A stretch of 64,000 bases of DNA from assembly GCF_001641265.1 (NCBI RefSeq), contig NW_020167537.1:62001-126000 (forward strand), in the 5' to 3' direction. This stretch comes from Pseudogymnoascus destructans. Its lineage: Eukaryota; Ascomycota; Leotiomycetes; Thelebolales; Thelebolaceae. The notes beneath the pieces were generated by a model, which saw only the letters and a program-made list of their open reading frames with translations, ran no database searches and had not been told where the DNA came from. The number at the start of each line of letters is the position of its first letter. Within the stretch, counting starts at the first letter, position 1. Below, in pieces: positions 32,810-43,910 of the stretch. The position numbers were made by a program, and so were the translations under genes.

Positions 32810-35800
32810 TCAATACTCTTCCTCTATCATGTACAACGTATGATCGTCAGCCTCCATAGCAACTGCATAACAATCTTCTTCGTTTACTTTTCGACCCATA
32901 CCATTGTGAGGTAGTAGCCCCTCTTCTTTATATAAAAGCATTTTTTCTCTGACTACGTTTTGTGGGTCTTCAGTAGGCACTACTATTGAGTCTAGTTGGT
33001 CGAACGGTAAGTCTTTAGCTGGCTTAGATACCCAGTGTGAATTTTTAAAGGATTTTTTTACGTGAATTATAACGGTGTTTTGAGCAAGAATCTGAGCATT
33101 AGCCGCGTTCTCACTTTCTATATCAAGTAGGCAGTCCGATCCAACTTCCTCTTCACTAGGCTGCCCTTGAAATGCTGGAATGTCGTGTAAAGCTAGCTGG
33201 GTATCATCCTCTAACTTCACACCCTTAGTAGGCCTATATAGGGGAATGCTGGATAAATCCAGACGGTCTTGTTCCTCTGGCTTAATTTCCTGGCGTTTCT
33301 GGACAATTACACTTGGACTTTCCTTGTCTCTTGGTTTTATTTCTAGCGTAGACTCGTATGTAGGAATGTTGTGTAATGCTAACTGGTCGTCATCTTCTAC
33401 CTTTACCTCCTGGGTAGGAATATACTCAGGAATGCCGCATAGATCTATTTGGTCTTGTTTTTGTGGCTTTATGTCCGTATGTGTGTAAGGAGTTTTAGTC
33501 TCATTCTTCCCCTTCTTTCGTTCTACTTTTATAGTAGTGTGTAAAGCTGGCTCAGAGGTATCATCTATTTCTTGGGTAGGTACGTGCTTGGGGCTGTATA
33601 AATCCAGGCGGTCTTGCTCCTCTGGCTTAATTTCCTGGCGTTTCTGGACAATTACACTTAGACTTTCCTCGTCTCTCGGTTTTATTTCTAGCGCAGACTC
33701 GTATATAGGAATGTTGTATAATGCTAACTGGTCGTCATCTTTTACCTTTTGGGTAGGTACATCCTTCAGAAAGCTATATAGATCCATTCGATCTTGTTTT
33801 TGTGGCTTTATGTCCTTACGTGTGTAAGGAGTTTTACGCTTCGCCTTCGCTCGCTCTACTTTTAGAGTGGTTTTGTGTAAAGCTGGCTCGGAGGTATCCT
33901 CTACTTCTTGGGTAGGTACATGTTCAGGAATGCCGTATAAATCTAGATGGGCTTGTTTCTCTGGCTTGATTTCCTCGCGTTCGAGTTCTACCCCATCCAT
34001 AGCTGATGTGTCAAAGTCTTCGCCCCGATGTTTGTCTTCCTCAGGTTTTATTTCTGAGATTACGAAAAGCGTATTGTTATTGCCCGCCATAGTCGCCACG
34101 TGGTAGCATTCGTCAGCTGCTATGTGTCTCTTGTGTTTATCACAAGTTCTCTTTCCTTTATCTTTGAGCTCTATGACTTCTTGCTTAACAAGAGAATTAG
34201 GGTCGCCACTATCAACCCAGAGTTGGAATACTCCATTAGATTCTAGTAACTGGTCTAGGGTTTCAGTCACATTACCGTCTTGTTCTACAAAGCGTATGAG
34301 CTCTCTAGGCGTACAGTCTAGAAATGTTAGACATTGCTTTTAGCGGCCACAATGGACGAGTTATCTTACCAGGGGGGGCATCTATCTCCATCTTTAGAGC
34401 TGAGCTGTGTTTGACGCCATTTTTTGGCTTGCCCAACTTAGTATCTTTCATTATGCGCGCACTATGCTGCGGACCTAATGGTCGTAGCTGAGTCCTTCGT
34501 AAATTAACACTCTCCTTTTCAACCTCTTCATCTTTTGGTGGTGGCATGTTGCTGTCAGTGTTTGGAACTGGTATCGCCCATGTACCAAAAAAAGCATTGA
34601 ACCAAGACTTGAGAATAAAAAACGACGTGATACCTTTGTCTTCCTCGTCGCTTTGGAATAGGTTATGTAAAAATATATGCCGTCTGTCTTCCTCAAAGCT
34701 ATCAGTATGTGGCATCCCAGACCTGCGCTTAATTTTAACCACAGCTGTTTTAGGTACGGGAACTAGTGCTTCCACCTCCGAGAATGTTAAAGGCTCCATC
34801 CCTTTTAGCCTCTCTATCTGAGGGATGCTAAATCCTAATTGATTCGCAAAGGAAGCACCCTTTTGGAGCACTTCACTATCGGCCTTTGGCCTTGCAATTT
34901 CTATCAGATTTTTTCTCACAGACTGCTTTGGTAAATGTCTGTAGTCTTTCATTGCAAAAGCAATTATTTGCAAATACCCAAGCTTCATACAGTATGTCCG
35001 GCTTCCCTTGACTAAACGGAAGGTAGTTTCAGTTGTCTGGACTACCTGAGTGCATTGGGTGCCTTCTTGGGATTGGAACGCACTGTCTAGTGCTGTGAAT
35101 ACTGTCTGATTTGTCCGATCCGTCGGATCCGTAGTAACTGTAACTAGCCACCTGATGCAGTTAACGCAAGCTTCCAACAAGTGCATGTCTTCAAAAAAGG
35201 TTGATAGAGAAGGTATAATGCCTCTAAACTTGAGGATGTTACCCCATATAATGCTGCGTTCTTGGCTGCTGAAGCCACTGAAGATGGTGCCATTAAAAAT
35301 AGCAATGGATAGCTCCTGAGAATCCGAGGTTGATACTGCAGGTGCCCTGCGTTCGATAGCCTTAACGGTGGCCTTATCTAGTCTCTGAATCCTGTTTTCA
35401 ATCCCGTTAAAAAACCCAACGAAAGCTGTGAAAATATGATTAAGGTAATGATATATTTCCTACATGTAATATAAGTAAAGAATTGGCTGGGATAGCATTC
35501 GACTTACCTCATAGCACCTCGTTGCCAGCACTGTATTCATTGTAGTGACCTTCATTCCAGCGTCAAAGAGAGCCGGAATCTTAGTAAGAGCATCAAATCC
35601 AGTGGCAACCAAGCGGTGTCCGAAGAGGCTGTGGAGTCTCTTCTGTCTACTTTCATTAAAACGAGACCACCAACGCATTTCGAAGCTTAAACGGGTAGCT
35701 GGTAATACTAGGGCATCGGCTTTCAAGGGCAGATACTGGTATTCACGGATTTTGCGATATATTTGACCATCACAAGGCCTATCTTCATTAGAATACTCTT

Positions 35801-36269
35801 CGTCTAGAATTGTCCTCATCTCGTAGCTGATTCCTGAAAGGTATAGATCCACTATCCACCATTTCTCAGCCGGGCGCAATGCTTTCCCCGCTTGTATTCT
35901 ATGGAATCCATGGAGACAGATAATTCCGCCTGGAAACTCAAGCTCTGGGTATCCGTTTTCTGAGTCGATCGTGGCGTAAATACTTGGCAAAACACCCGCA
36001 TTCCACAGTTCTTTCTGTTTCGCATTCTCTATGGCAGTGTCGAGATGGTGTTGATCGACAATAGCAGGTATGTGGTTTCCCACCTTTAGCGAACGGCATC
36101 CATCCTCCTCAAAAATCTTTTTAAGCCATAGTACATTCTTCGGGTCATGTTGGCGAATTTTACTCTCTTCCCAATTTAGGCTTTCAAGCTTGACAAGGGC
36201 GGAGCCTTTGCAGAAGAGGCGCCGCTCTGTCTCAAACCTTATGTCTTCCGCATGTACTTGCGCTTTCAT
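32810..36269 (-). CDS. DUF3723 protein with long repetitive C-terminus
   Basis: Large protein of unknown function. Minus-strand exons 35508-36269, 34370-35459 and 32810-34317 give 1119 residues in continuous phase; introns are 48 and 52 nt. Residues 1 to about 450 match the DUF3723 pattern: ALVKLESLNW, FEEDGCRSLKVGNHIPAIVD, GIICLHGFHRIQAGKAL, LFGHRLVATGFDAL, IPSLSTFFEDM and CVNCIRWLV. The C-terminal 480 residues are charged and built from imperfect repeats of about 113 residues containing EIKPEEQDRLDLY and VPTQEV words; the DNA repeat is about 340 bp. No signal peptide or membrane helix is seen. It is divergent from a kinase-like gene 174 bp away, so they may share a promoter. DUF3723 genes are among the most frequent accessory genes of Starship elements; no Starship recombinase is in this window. 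Confidence 0.82.
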
Positions 36270-36443
36270 GTTGAGGTATGGTAGTCTATGCTCTGGGAAT
36301 ATTCCCGCTTTTCACATGGGTTATCTGAGTGCAGCAGCCAAAACTGGCTTCGTGCAATATTTGGCTCTTCTATATCAGTATTAAAAGCCTTGTAGCTCTT
36401 TCAACCATTGAAAAAACTGCGCCCGCACTAAGTTATTGCAAAT
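36270..36443. promoter_or_regulatory. 174-bp divergent promoter, DUF3723 gene / kinase-like gene
   Basis: The two start codons face away from each other across only 174 bp, so the spacer must hold both promoters. No specific motif is recognised. Confidence 0.5.
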
Positions 36444-37587
36444 ATGAGCTTGAAAAGGAGTAACACCCGGTTTGGGTTTCTTAGAGCCACCCTTGACTCT
36501 GACGAAAACGGGTCGAATGGCACGGCATCCCCTCCCGCCAAACAAGCTGACGAAGAGGATACAAAAAGACGAAGCACCACAGAAGAGTCATCCGACAATG
36601 ATCCCCCGCCAAATAAGCTAATGAAGAGGAGTCGTCGGCGATCAGGGGAGAGCGGTCGGGGTAGAAGCAGATTCCGTGCTCCGGAAGCAATTCAACCTGA
36701 GGATTCGTCACCCTGGGAGCGCCTTCAAATGCGATTTAACCTGTCATTAAATGAACCAGTTATAATTGCGACTCAAAAGGACAGCCTCTTAGTTGCTGTG
36801 AGAAAATTCTCTGGTCCAGATGCGGAGAAGAAACTAGACATGCTGAGTTGAATTCGAAACGAGAATTTTCTGAAGTTTTTAGAAAGCTTCAGCTTTGAAG
36901 GATCTCAATATGCTGTCTTTGAGCATGAACTCGCCAGTGGCGAAAAGCTGCCTATCTGTCTCAGCCACTATGCTACACTTGTAACCTATCCTACCGAGTC
37001 ACAGCTTGCTGTAATACTTCGACAAGTGAGTCTAACCCTGGGCTGCCTTCCACATCTTAATATATAATCAGATCCTTAACGGCCTTGAATACCTTGCATC
37101 AAAGGGTCTGGAGCATGGCGAAGTAACATGCAAGAACATCCTTATAAGTACTAGGGGATCTATAAGAATAGGTAGGCCGTCAATCTATGTCATGGGTGTC
37201 AACTAACAGTAAGTAGCGGGCCAAGAATGCTGTCGCAGACTCGTGTCAAATCGCGACTCGATCAAGGATATTAGAGGAGTCGGTTATGTGACAATGGAAC
37301 TTATGAGTAAAGTCGCTATATATACCGGACCTATGAATACTCGCGACCCCATCCTTTGGCCACTAGACAATGATGCCTCGAAATTTGTTCAAAGTGCTGA
37401 ATCTGCGCATTCAATCGATGAATTAAGACAGGTAGGAAGTTCAGCATCAATCACAGATTTTCCACTGACAAGAGTAAAGCAGCCACTGTTGACCCGTAAG
37501 ACAACAAAGGCGGATAGTTACGATATAAAGGCTGATGTGTACATGGCCGAATTTTCAGTCTTCAGAGCACATAAGATTTGTAAATAG
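36444..37587 (+). pseudogene. Kinase-like protein lacking the catalytic loop Asp, one nonsense codon
   Basis: Exons 36444-37025, 37072-37171 and 37214-37587 join in phase. The N-terminal 90 residues are basic and low complexity. Then come ENFLKFLESFSFEG, VFEHELASGEKLPICLSHYA and GLEYLASKGLEHGEVTCKNILI, which aligns with the kinase catalytic loop but has His-Gly-Glu in place of His-Arg-Asp; VGYVTMELM follows as in the helix after the activation segment. It thus looks like a pseudokinase of a family common in filamentous fungi. A TGA at 36849-36851, in frame right after EKKLDMLS, breaks the first exon; the downstream frame stays open. The last acceptor (37211-37213) is the only one I found that avoids a stop. 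The function is unknown; position suggests a pair with the DUF3723 gene. Confidence 0.55.
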
Positions 37588-37760
37588 TGTGGAATTCATT
37601 CTTAATTTTAAAAGGCCCAAATTATTTGATGTTTTCGTCGCTCGACTAAAGTGTCTCCTAGAATTAAATACCCTTTGCCCGCAACAAAAACTGTCCTCAG
37701 CCCCAGCCTCAAACCGCCTATCTAAGCCGTTGTAAACCACCCTTTCCCTTATATTTTAAA

Positions 37761-38510
37761 TTATTTAGTAGTTTTACTGAACAATTCTGTGTCAGAGCTG
37801 CTACCCATCGTATCATTGCTTGCTTGTGGGCTAAGAGAAAAGATACATCCGCTGTCATCGTCACTTCCCATAAGGTCCCAGTCCGAGCCTATATCTAGCG
37901 GTGATATTGGGCTGTCTTTGGAGCTCTGATGATGAGTCTGATTACTCTTACTCTTTGTTTTACAAATGATCAGACTTTTTTTAAAATCAGCCGTTGCTTG
38001 ATGACTCAATTTATGAGCCGAGCTGGGACTTAAAGTTATAGGCACGGCTATAGTTAGATCGTGGTAGTTTAAATTCTTTGTCCGAGGAAGCTGTATCCGT
38101 ATTGCATGATCAGTGATGTCGTTTGAGAATCTGACACCCAGGTCACCGCCATCCCTCAGAAGATCACTGTTTCCTTTGATAGTGCTGCCGCATAGCACGT
38201 TCTCGTCATTAGACAAAGGCCAAGTATCGTCAGACTTGCAAGAGACACTCCGCTTCAGCTTCTCAAAAACCTTCGGGGTGAGAAAGTTATCACAAGGGCT
38301 GGTGGAAATATTCTTGGCATTTGAGGTGATGATGTCATTCTGGGGTACGGATGCCGTACCTGATGGATCCCGGGATGAATCTTGGTTAGTTCCTTCCGTG
38401 GCTTCAGGACAATATATCGCTAGAGGTAGTAGTTGACTTTTTATTAGAAGACGGGTGCGTTTACTTAAATGATCTTCAACCTGCGCTGACGGCTGTCCAA
38501 ATCATCGGTA
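37761..38510 (-). pseudogene. Ser/Asp-rich open frame without start, unknown
   Basis: A 250-codon minus-strand frame is open from about 38510 to a TAG at 37761 but has no suitable ATG at its upstream end. It is rich in Ser, Asp and Thr, with no domain that I recognise, no signal peptide and no membrane helix. It stops at the probable left end of the hAT-like unit, so it may be the 3' part of a gene cut by that insertion. Low confidence that it is coding. Confidence 0.35.
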
Positions 38511-38818
38511 GGCTGCGCACTGGGTACTCATGAGTCGAGTAGTAGAATTTCTACTCACCCAGCTGAGTTACTCACTCATATCCCGAGTATTGTTGAATGA
38601 GGATTACTCACTTGCCGGGTACCTAGTATAGGTCTTGGCAACCCAGTTATATCACGTGTTTGATTAGTCATTGAAAAGGGGGTGTGATCGTGACTTCACA
38701 TTGATATCGATATCGTAAAACGCCATAACTCAATAACTCCATTCCCATGTCGTTGATATCCTATTCCACACTATAACCTTTGCCTTTAGGTACCAGGTTA
38801 CCAGAAGGTTGCCAGAAC

Positions 38819-39451
38819 TTATCTAACCTTCATTCCTGGGTGAGAGACATTTCCATCGATTAAGCCTACAGCTCCATGATTAAACATCATATCCCGCAAA
38901 CGCCGAACCAATACCATATCCTTTGCCTGAATTGTCACTCTCTTCGCATGAATAGCAAGGAGATTTGTCACTATAACTGTTAGTATGTCCCTGTCACTAT
39001 GTTCAAGTATCATACTCTCAAATTCTCGAATGAGGAAGCATTCGGCAGCTTCCTGGAGAGCTAGGATAGCAGATTGCTGGAAGCGAAGATTGGACTTGAA
39101 GTCTTGTGCGATTTCCCTAACAAGACGCTGGAATGAGAGCTTTGGAATAATCAGGCGAGTATCAAGTTGCTGTCTTCTGATATCGCGGAGAGCCTTGGTG
39201 CCTATATGTTTATTAGAGAGTTCTGGTAATCCTCTGGTAATCCTCTTACCAGACTTTGCACGGCGCATGGCCTTCTGAGCATGATTGTTGCAAGCTTGAG
39301 ATGAGCGAACTGGAGCTTTTCTTGCTGTGCGCACAGCCTTTTCCTTTCCCTTTCCCTTTCCACCAAGCCTAGAGCCAGCCTGTAATCCAAGTGGCATCCT
39401 TGGTGCTGTGCCGCCAGTTGATCTCCTAGCAGTTTGCTTAATACGAGCCAT
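38819..39451 (-). CDS. Divergent histone H3-like protein
   Basis: Minus-strand exons 39250-39451, 39016-39201 and 38819-38970 give 179 residues; both introns (48 and 45 nt) remove sequence foreign to H3, which supports the model. It begins ARIKQTARRSTGGTAPR: by H3 numbering T3 is Ile, K4 is kept, K9 is Arg, K14 is Thr and K18 is Met. The tail is 23 residues longer than normal and rich in Gly, Lys and Arg. From TKALRDIRR the histone fold is well conserved (LPF-like LSFQRLVREIAQDFKSNLRFQ, AIHAKRVTIQAKD, RRLR). About 20 extra residues follow the fold. It is not obviously a centromeric H3, since it lacks a longer loop 1 and has a canonical N-terminus. Position next to a transposase and its shared intron repeat suggest it belongs to the mobile unit. 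Whether it is expressed or enters nucleosomes is unknown. Confidence 0.8.
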   Translation of the reverse strand: MARIKQTARRSTGGTAPRMPLGLQAGSRLGGKGKGKEKAVRTARKAPVRSSQACNNHAQKAMRRAKSGKRITRGLPELSNKHIGTKALRDIRRQQLDTRLIIPKLSFQRLVREIAQDFKSNLRFQQSAILALQEAAECFLIREFESMILEHSDRDILTVIVTNLLAIHAKRVTIQAKDMVLVRRLRDMMFNHGAVGLIDGNVSHPGMKVR

Positions 39452-39845
39452 TTGCTAACATTAAGATGAGTTAGTGAAGTATACACAAGACAAAGAAGTA
39501 GATCAAAAGATATATGTACTTACAGTGAGTTTGTAGCAAGGATGTTGTAGAAAGAGTAAAGAAAGAGGTAGAGGTTGAAAGGTATGTGTTTTATTTGAAG
39601 GTACGCGTTGTAGTGTTGTTTAGAACAGTAATTATTTGCAGGTGAATATTCCTTGACGAATATAATTGTTTGCAACTTTAAAAAAACAACAACCTTACAA
39701 CCAACCACCTTCCTTGGTTACGTTCCGATCTACACATTCTTCTTCTCTTTTGCGCTTTACCTCTTCACTAGGACCTCAAGTAAGTTTATTATCTTGATTC
39801 TACAGTCAGAACTTCTGATGATCTTCTGCTAATCACGTGTTTAGC

Positions 39846-40996
39846 ATGGCGAAACGCAAGGCACCTGAAGAACTCTCCACTAATTTGAATACTATCAAAG
39901 CTCGCAACCGCGTCTCCAACCTTACTGAAGATGAGAAGGCTGTTCATTTAGCACTCAAGGCTGACCATGGCGATCTGAGCTACTACTTAAAGAAGTTATA
40001 CAAGTCTGCAAAGTATATCGCTGCCTCTGCTGAAGACAAGACACGTCTACAGAATGAATTGAAGGTTGAGCGTATTCGTGTTCGGTAAGTTCCTTCTGGT
40101 AATCTCTGGTAGCCTTAATCTAACTATAAACAGGACTGAAAAGGGCACCCATGCATCTTGCATTGCGAATCAGAAAGTCAAGAATACTAGCGCCCCTTCT
40201 TCTTCTCCACAAGCCCCACCATCTACTCCGCCACAACTTCTGTCTGAGCTTGCTGCATTTGAGGGTATCACCAGTATCCCAATCGATGACGATCATAACA
40301 GCGAATGGGAGGATACTGAGGTTGAAGACGATTTAGAGTTGGAGCTTATGTTACGGCGCGACGATATTTTAAATGACGAGGCTGTTCTACCAGATGAGCT
40401 TTCTGATGAAGAGATCGCTAGCATCCAGGCTCTCTTAACTCAAGCACGCATTGATGTTGGTACCTCATAGTCTGGTAATCTTCTGGTAATCTTCTGGTAA
40501 TACTAACGGTTGATAGGCCCATGAAGAGTCCAATTTCCGCAAGTGGCAACATTTCTGGGATAGCTGTATCCGCTCATATACGAGAAAGGCTGGAAAGCTG
40601 AGAAAGAAGCCTGAGCATCTCTTTGAATATATGCCATGGATTTATGTAGAAGAAGGGTACGTCTCTGATCATTCTAGCAATCTTCTAGAGATACTAATTG
40701 TTTATTATAGCACTTTTCACAACGTTATCCCACCACATAAATATTTATGTTTGTACGAGCAGGCAGTTTGGACAAACTTTACAGCTTGGAAGTTTGGAAA
40801 GTGGGCCCAATTACCAGGACCTGCGCAGTGGTACCCAAAGTCTTACAATCTTGTCGACAACGGATGGTTACAAGTCTCCACTCATAGTTTTAGCTTCAAA
40901 GAGGCGTTCTTACTTGTCTACTCTAAGAAATTTGATAAGGAAAAGTGGGCTAAGGTATCAGCTGCACAGGATATGTTGTTTCTGGAGTTAGAGTAG
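39846..40996 (+). CDS. Unknown protein between H3-like and hAT genes
   Basis: Not recognised. Exons 39846-40084, 40134-40455, 40517-40656 and 40711-40996 give 328 residues, all in phase. The second donor (GTTGGT) is weak, but it is the only choice that keeps the frame past an in-frame TAG. The N-terminal 80 residues are basic and helical (MAKRKAPEE...NELKVERIRVR). An acidic stretch (DDDHNSEWEDTEVEDDLELEL) follows. The C-terminal 140 residues look globular and are rich in aromatic residues (FRKWQHFWDSCIRSY, LCLYEQAVWTNFTAWKFGKWAQL). An intron also lies in the 5' leader (39781-39844). It is transcribed away from the H3-like gene and towards the transposase gene, which starts 119 bp after its stop. 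A role in transposition is only a guess from position. Confidence 0.55.
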
Positions 40997-41115
40997 AGGA
41001 GAGAAATGGAGTATTTGATTTTCCGACGCGAATAGGGGCTATAGAGATTTAAGTATTTCATCGTAGCCAGACTTCTGGTAATCTTCTGATAATCAAACAA
41101 TTTGCTACTTGCCAA

Positions 41116-43032
41116 ATGTCATCGCAATATTCAGAGTTGTTTGACTCTGACAATCCTATTTCTAATATATTCTCAGACTCTCTTCCCTCTTCTCAACGAC
41201 TACCTTCATTAAATCAAATCCCTGCGGGCCTCGAATATACTGGCAAATTAAACCAATTCATCAAATGGACTAAGGATACACACGATGTATTCATTGAGTG
41301 GTGGAAGCTATCACGATGGTATGAACAACACTCAGATCATACTACAAAACTCCTTACGAAGATTGCATGGGATTCAACCAACCGGAGTTCTCAATACTGG
41401 AGAATTTATCACCAAGGAGCAGACCGGCTTTCTGGAGAACCATGTGTCATTTGTACCTATTGTTCGAAGGCCCTTACGCATCCTGCAATCAAGTCTGCTG
41501 GCCCAAAGTCTATGGCAACACATCTTGCATCAGACATTTGCAAAAAGAAGTCACGGATGGGTAAGGATAGTCTCTATCAAATGCGAATCAATCAGATGCG
41601 ACCTCAACAGGTAAGGATTACCAGATTATTACCAGAATTATATAGGCTAATATCTATAATAGGATCATATTCTCACACAAGAGGCATTTTACGAACAAGT
41701 TCTATACACAGTTATCTCAACTCATAGCTCGTTCCGCTCAGTCGAGGATCCTGAATGGAAAAGGCTTGCTATCTTACAGAATCCTCACTATCCACTACCC
41801 TCAGCAACAACTATTCGAAACCTCTTAACAACAAAGCTCACACAAATCGAAGAAGAGATGCTACAAGATGTTGTTCCTGGTTCAAAGATTGCATTATCGC
41901 TCGACTGTTGGTCAAGTGTTACTCGACTTTCATTTATGGGTGTTATTGCATCATTTATCGACCGTCATTGGAAAATGCAAGAGGTCTTGATTGGGTTTGA
42001 ACCTATATATACAGAGCATACTGGTGCTGAGTTATGTGGAATACTTGAAAAAGTTATCACAAGGCAGCATTTAGAAGGACGAATTATATCCATTACGACT
42101 GATAATGCGTCAAACAACACTTCAATGATGAGAGATGTGGAAATAATGCTTGATAGTATTGCAGACAACGAGCATTTCATTGGAGGAAAAGTACAACACA
42201 TACCCTGCCTAGCTCACGTTATTCAACTTGCCCTTAGTGCTCTCCTTGGTCGAATCCGGATTACGCCAACAAATCAAGAGATCTTAATGAACTGGGAAGA
42301 AGAGAATCAGATGGAGGGCCTTGCAAAGTTGCAGAAGGACAAGGGTATTGGATTTACACTTGGAAAGGTATATATTCTCTTGTTAGTTCTGGTAAACTTC
42401 TGGTAGTCTTTTCTAATATCTCATAGCTCCGGAAGCTCACTATCTTTGTTAATTCAAGTCAAACTCGAAGGAACAGGTTTATGACTTTGCAAAAGGCAAA
42501 CATGAACCGGGGTCAATCATCTCAGAGGCTTCTTCGACTTATTCAAGATGTATCAACTCGATGGGATTCGACATGCCATATGCTTCTGCGAGCACAGCAA
42601 CTCAAGTCAACAATCAATCAATATACTCGAGGCGATCATGGTGCTCACATGTTCAGACTTAGCGAGCTAGAATGGAAGCACATCGAATACATCATTGATC
42701 TTACAAGGCCATTCAACTTCTTTACAACAAACATTGGATCGTCAGCCGGACCTACTGTCTGCTATACACTTGGAGTATATCAAAAACTCTTATCAACGCT
42801 TGAAGGAACTCGGCACCGGCTACGGCATAAGACATATCCATGGGCAGCAAAGATGACTTTAGCAATCGATGCTGCAGAGAAGAAGATTAGGAAGTATTAT
42901 AACAAGCTATACACAAATACTGGATCTATCTTCGCATTTGCTAGTATCTTAAATCCTAGTGTGAAGCTCTCACACTTTAACAAAAAAGCAACGTTTAGGC
43001 AGGATTTAAGGCAGCTGGGCTTGTTCCTTTAA
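41116..43032 (+). pseudogene. hAT-family transposase, C-terminal dimerisation domain missing
   Basis: hAT transposases cut and paste elements with 8-bp target duplications. Exons 41116-41610, 41663-42367 and 42427-43032 give 601 residues. A BED-type zinc finger is suggested by CVICTYCSKAL...HLASDIC near residue 113. The catalytic region shows IALSLDCWSS (first Asp), SITTDNASNN (second Asp, TxDNASNN motif), HIPCLAHVIQLAL and TRWDSTCHMLLRAQQL, the last being a hallmark of the family. The frame ends in SHFNKKATFRQ...GLFL at 43032, just before an LTR at 43046, so the C-terminal hATC domain with the final catalytic Glu and WW..H motif is lost; the protein cannot be fully active. Two of two introns contain the TTCTGGTAATC-type repeat. 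Confidence 0.8.
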
Positions 43033-43045
43033 GCCTAGACATCAT

Positions 43046-43396
43046 TGTTATGGCTAAGTGCTAGTGCTATGGCTAGCGCTTACGGCTGCAACCTCACGTG
43101 ATGGATAACATTGGATATCATGGATATTATGTTATCCATGTTATCCACAGGGATCCACGGAATATCAGGTGATGAATAACATTGGATATCATGGATATTA
43201 TGTTATCCATGTTATCCACAGATATCCCTTTGGCACGACGCCACTATATAAGTAGATAGTATTTCCTTAGATAGGAGCTTCATGCTCAACTCAATATAGT
43301 ATTCTTTACAATACTGTAACATGTTACTTGGAAAGCCTTTGTGTTTAATCCCCTGCCTTCTCTGTCAAGTCAATCTTATGCAAGAAACCTCTGTGC
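43046..43396 (+). repeat. Diverged LTR family A copy with internal duplication
   Basis: Starts TGTTATGGC and shares the GACGCCACTATATAAGTAGA core with the copies at 20281 and 31636, but the end (GCGTTACA) is missing. It contains a 46-bp direct duplication (about 43107-43152 and 43176-43221). Confidence 0.75.
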
Positions 43397-43910
43397 CTAA
43401 AGAGGAAAGACCTAGAGCCATATTGAAGAAGACAGATGCAGGAATGCAATGCAATGAGTTGCTAGCCACGATTGCCACTGTGGAGAACTCGGAGTTGGAA
43501 GAAAGTCTCAAGAAAGTTTATGCAACAGACGAATGTGTAAAGCGAGTCTTCATAAAAACTGAAGGCGACTTCACCATCGATGAACAAGGATTGATCCGAT
43601 TCAAAGGATTAGTGTATGTCCCAACAAAATGAGATGCCCGCTAGTGCAAGAACAACACTCGCTACCAGCACACGGCCATCAGGGAGTAACATGCACCTTC
43701 GAACGAATCACCCGACACTACTACTTCCCATGTATGAGGAAGCAGGTGGAAACGGTAGTAAGAGAGTGCGACATTTGCAGCAAATCAAAATCCAATAGGC
43801 ACTTGCCATATGGACAGCTGAAATCGACTCCGTACCAACAGGCTTTCGATGCTCTTCTGTCTCCGACTAAGAACCACATCCTTACCGAAGACTGGTGATA
43901 CGAAACAAAC
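43397..43910 (+). pseudogene. Fragment of Gypsy-type pol (RNase H end and integrase zinc finger)
   Basis: In two frames separated by a shift near 43630 one can read the sequence leading into an integrase N-terminus: FTIDEQGLIRFKGLVYVP, then HQGVTCTFERITRHYYFPCM and VRECDICSKSK, the H-H-C-C zinc-binding segment of Gypsy integrases. The catalytic core is absent; after about 43910 the sequence is unrelated. Together with the LTR before it this is a deletion derivative, possibly of the same family as LTR A. Confidence 0.65.

Larger units (their letters stand above)
38510..43045. mobile_element. hAT-like unit carrying a histone H3 variant and a protein of unknown function
   Basis: A block of three genes: an H3-like gene (minus), an unknown gene and a hAT transposase gene (both plus). 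They are bound together by a TTCTGGTAATC-type repeat found in introns of all three and in the spacers. Near the left limit (38517-38640) are several ACTCA/GAGTA words in both orientations, as in hAT subterminal regions. The right end is missing: the transposase frame stops 14 bp before an LTR family A copy at 43046. I could not identify terminal inverted repeats or an 8-bp duplication, so the left boundary is approximate and the claim that the three genes move together is inference. Confidence 0.5.
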
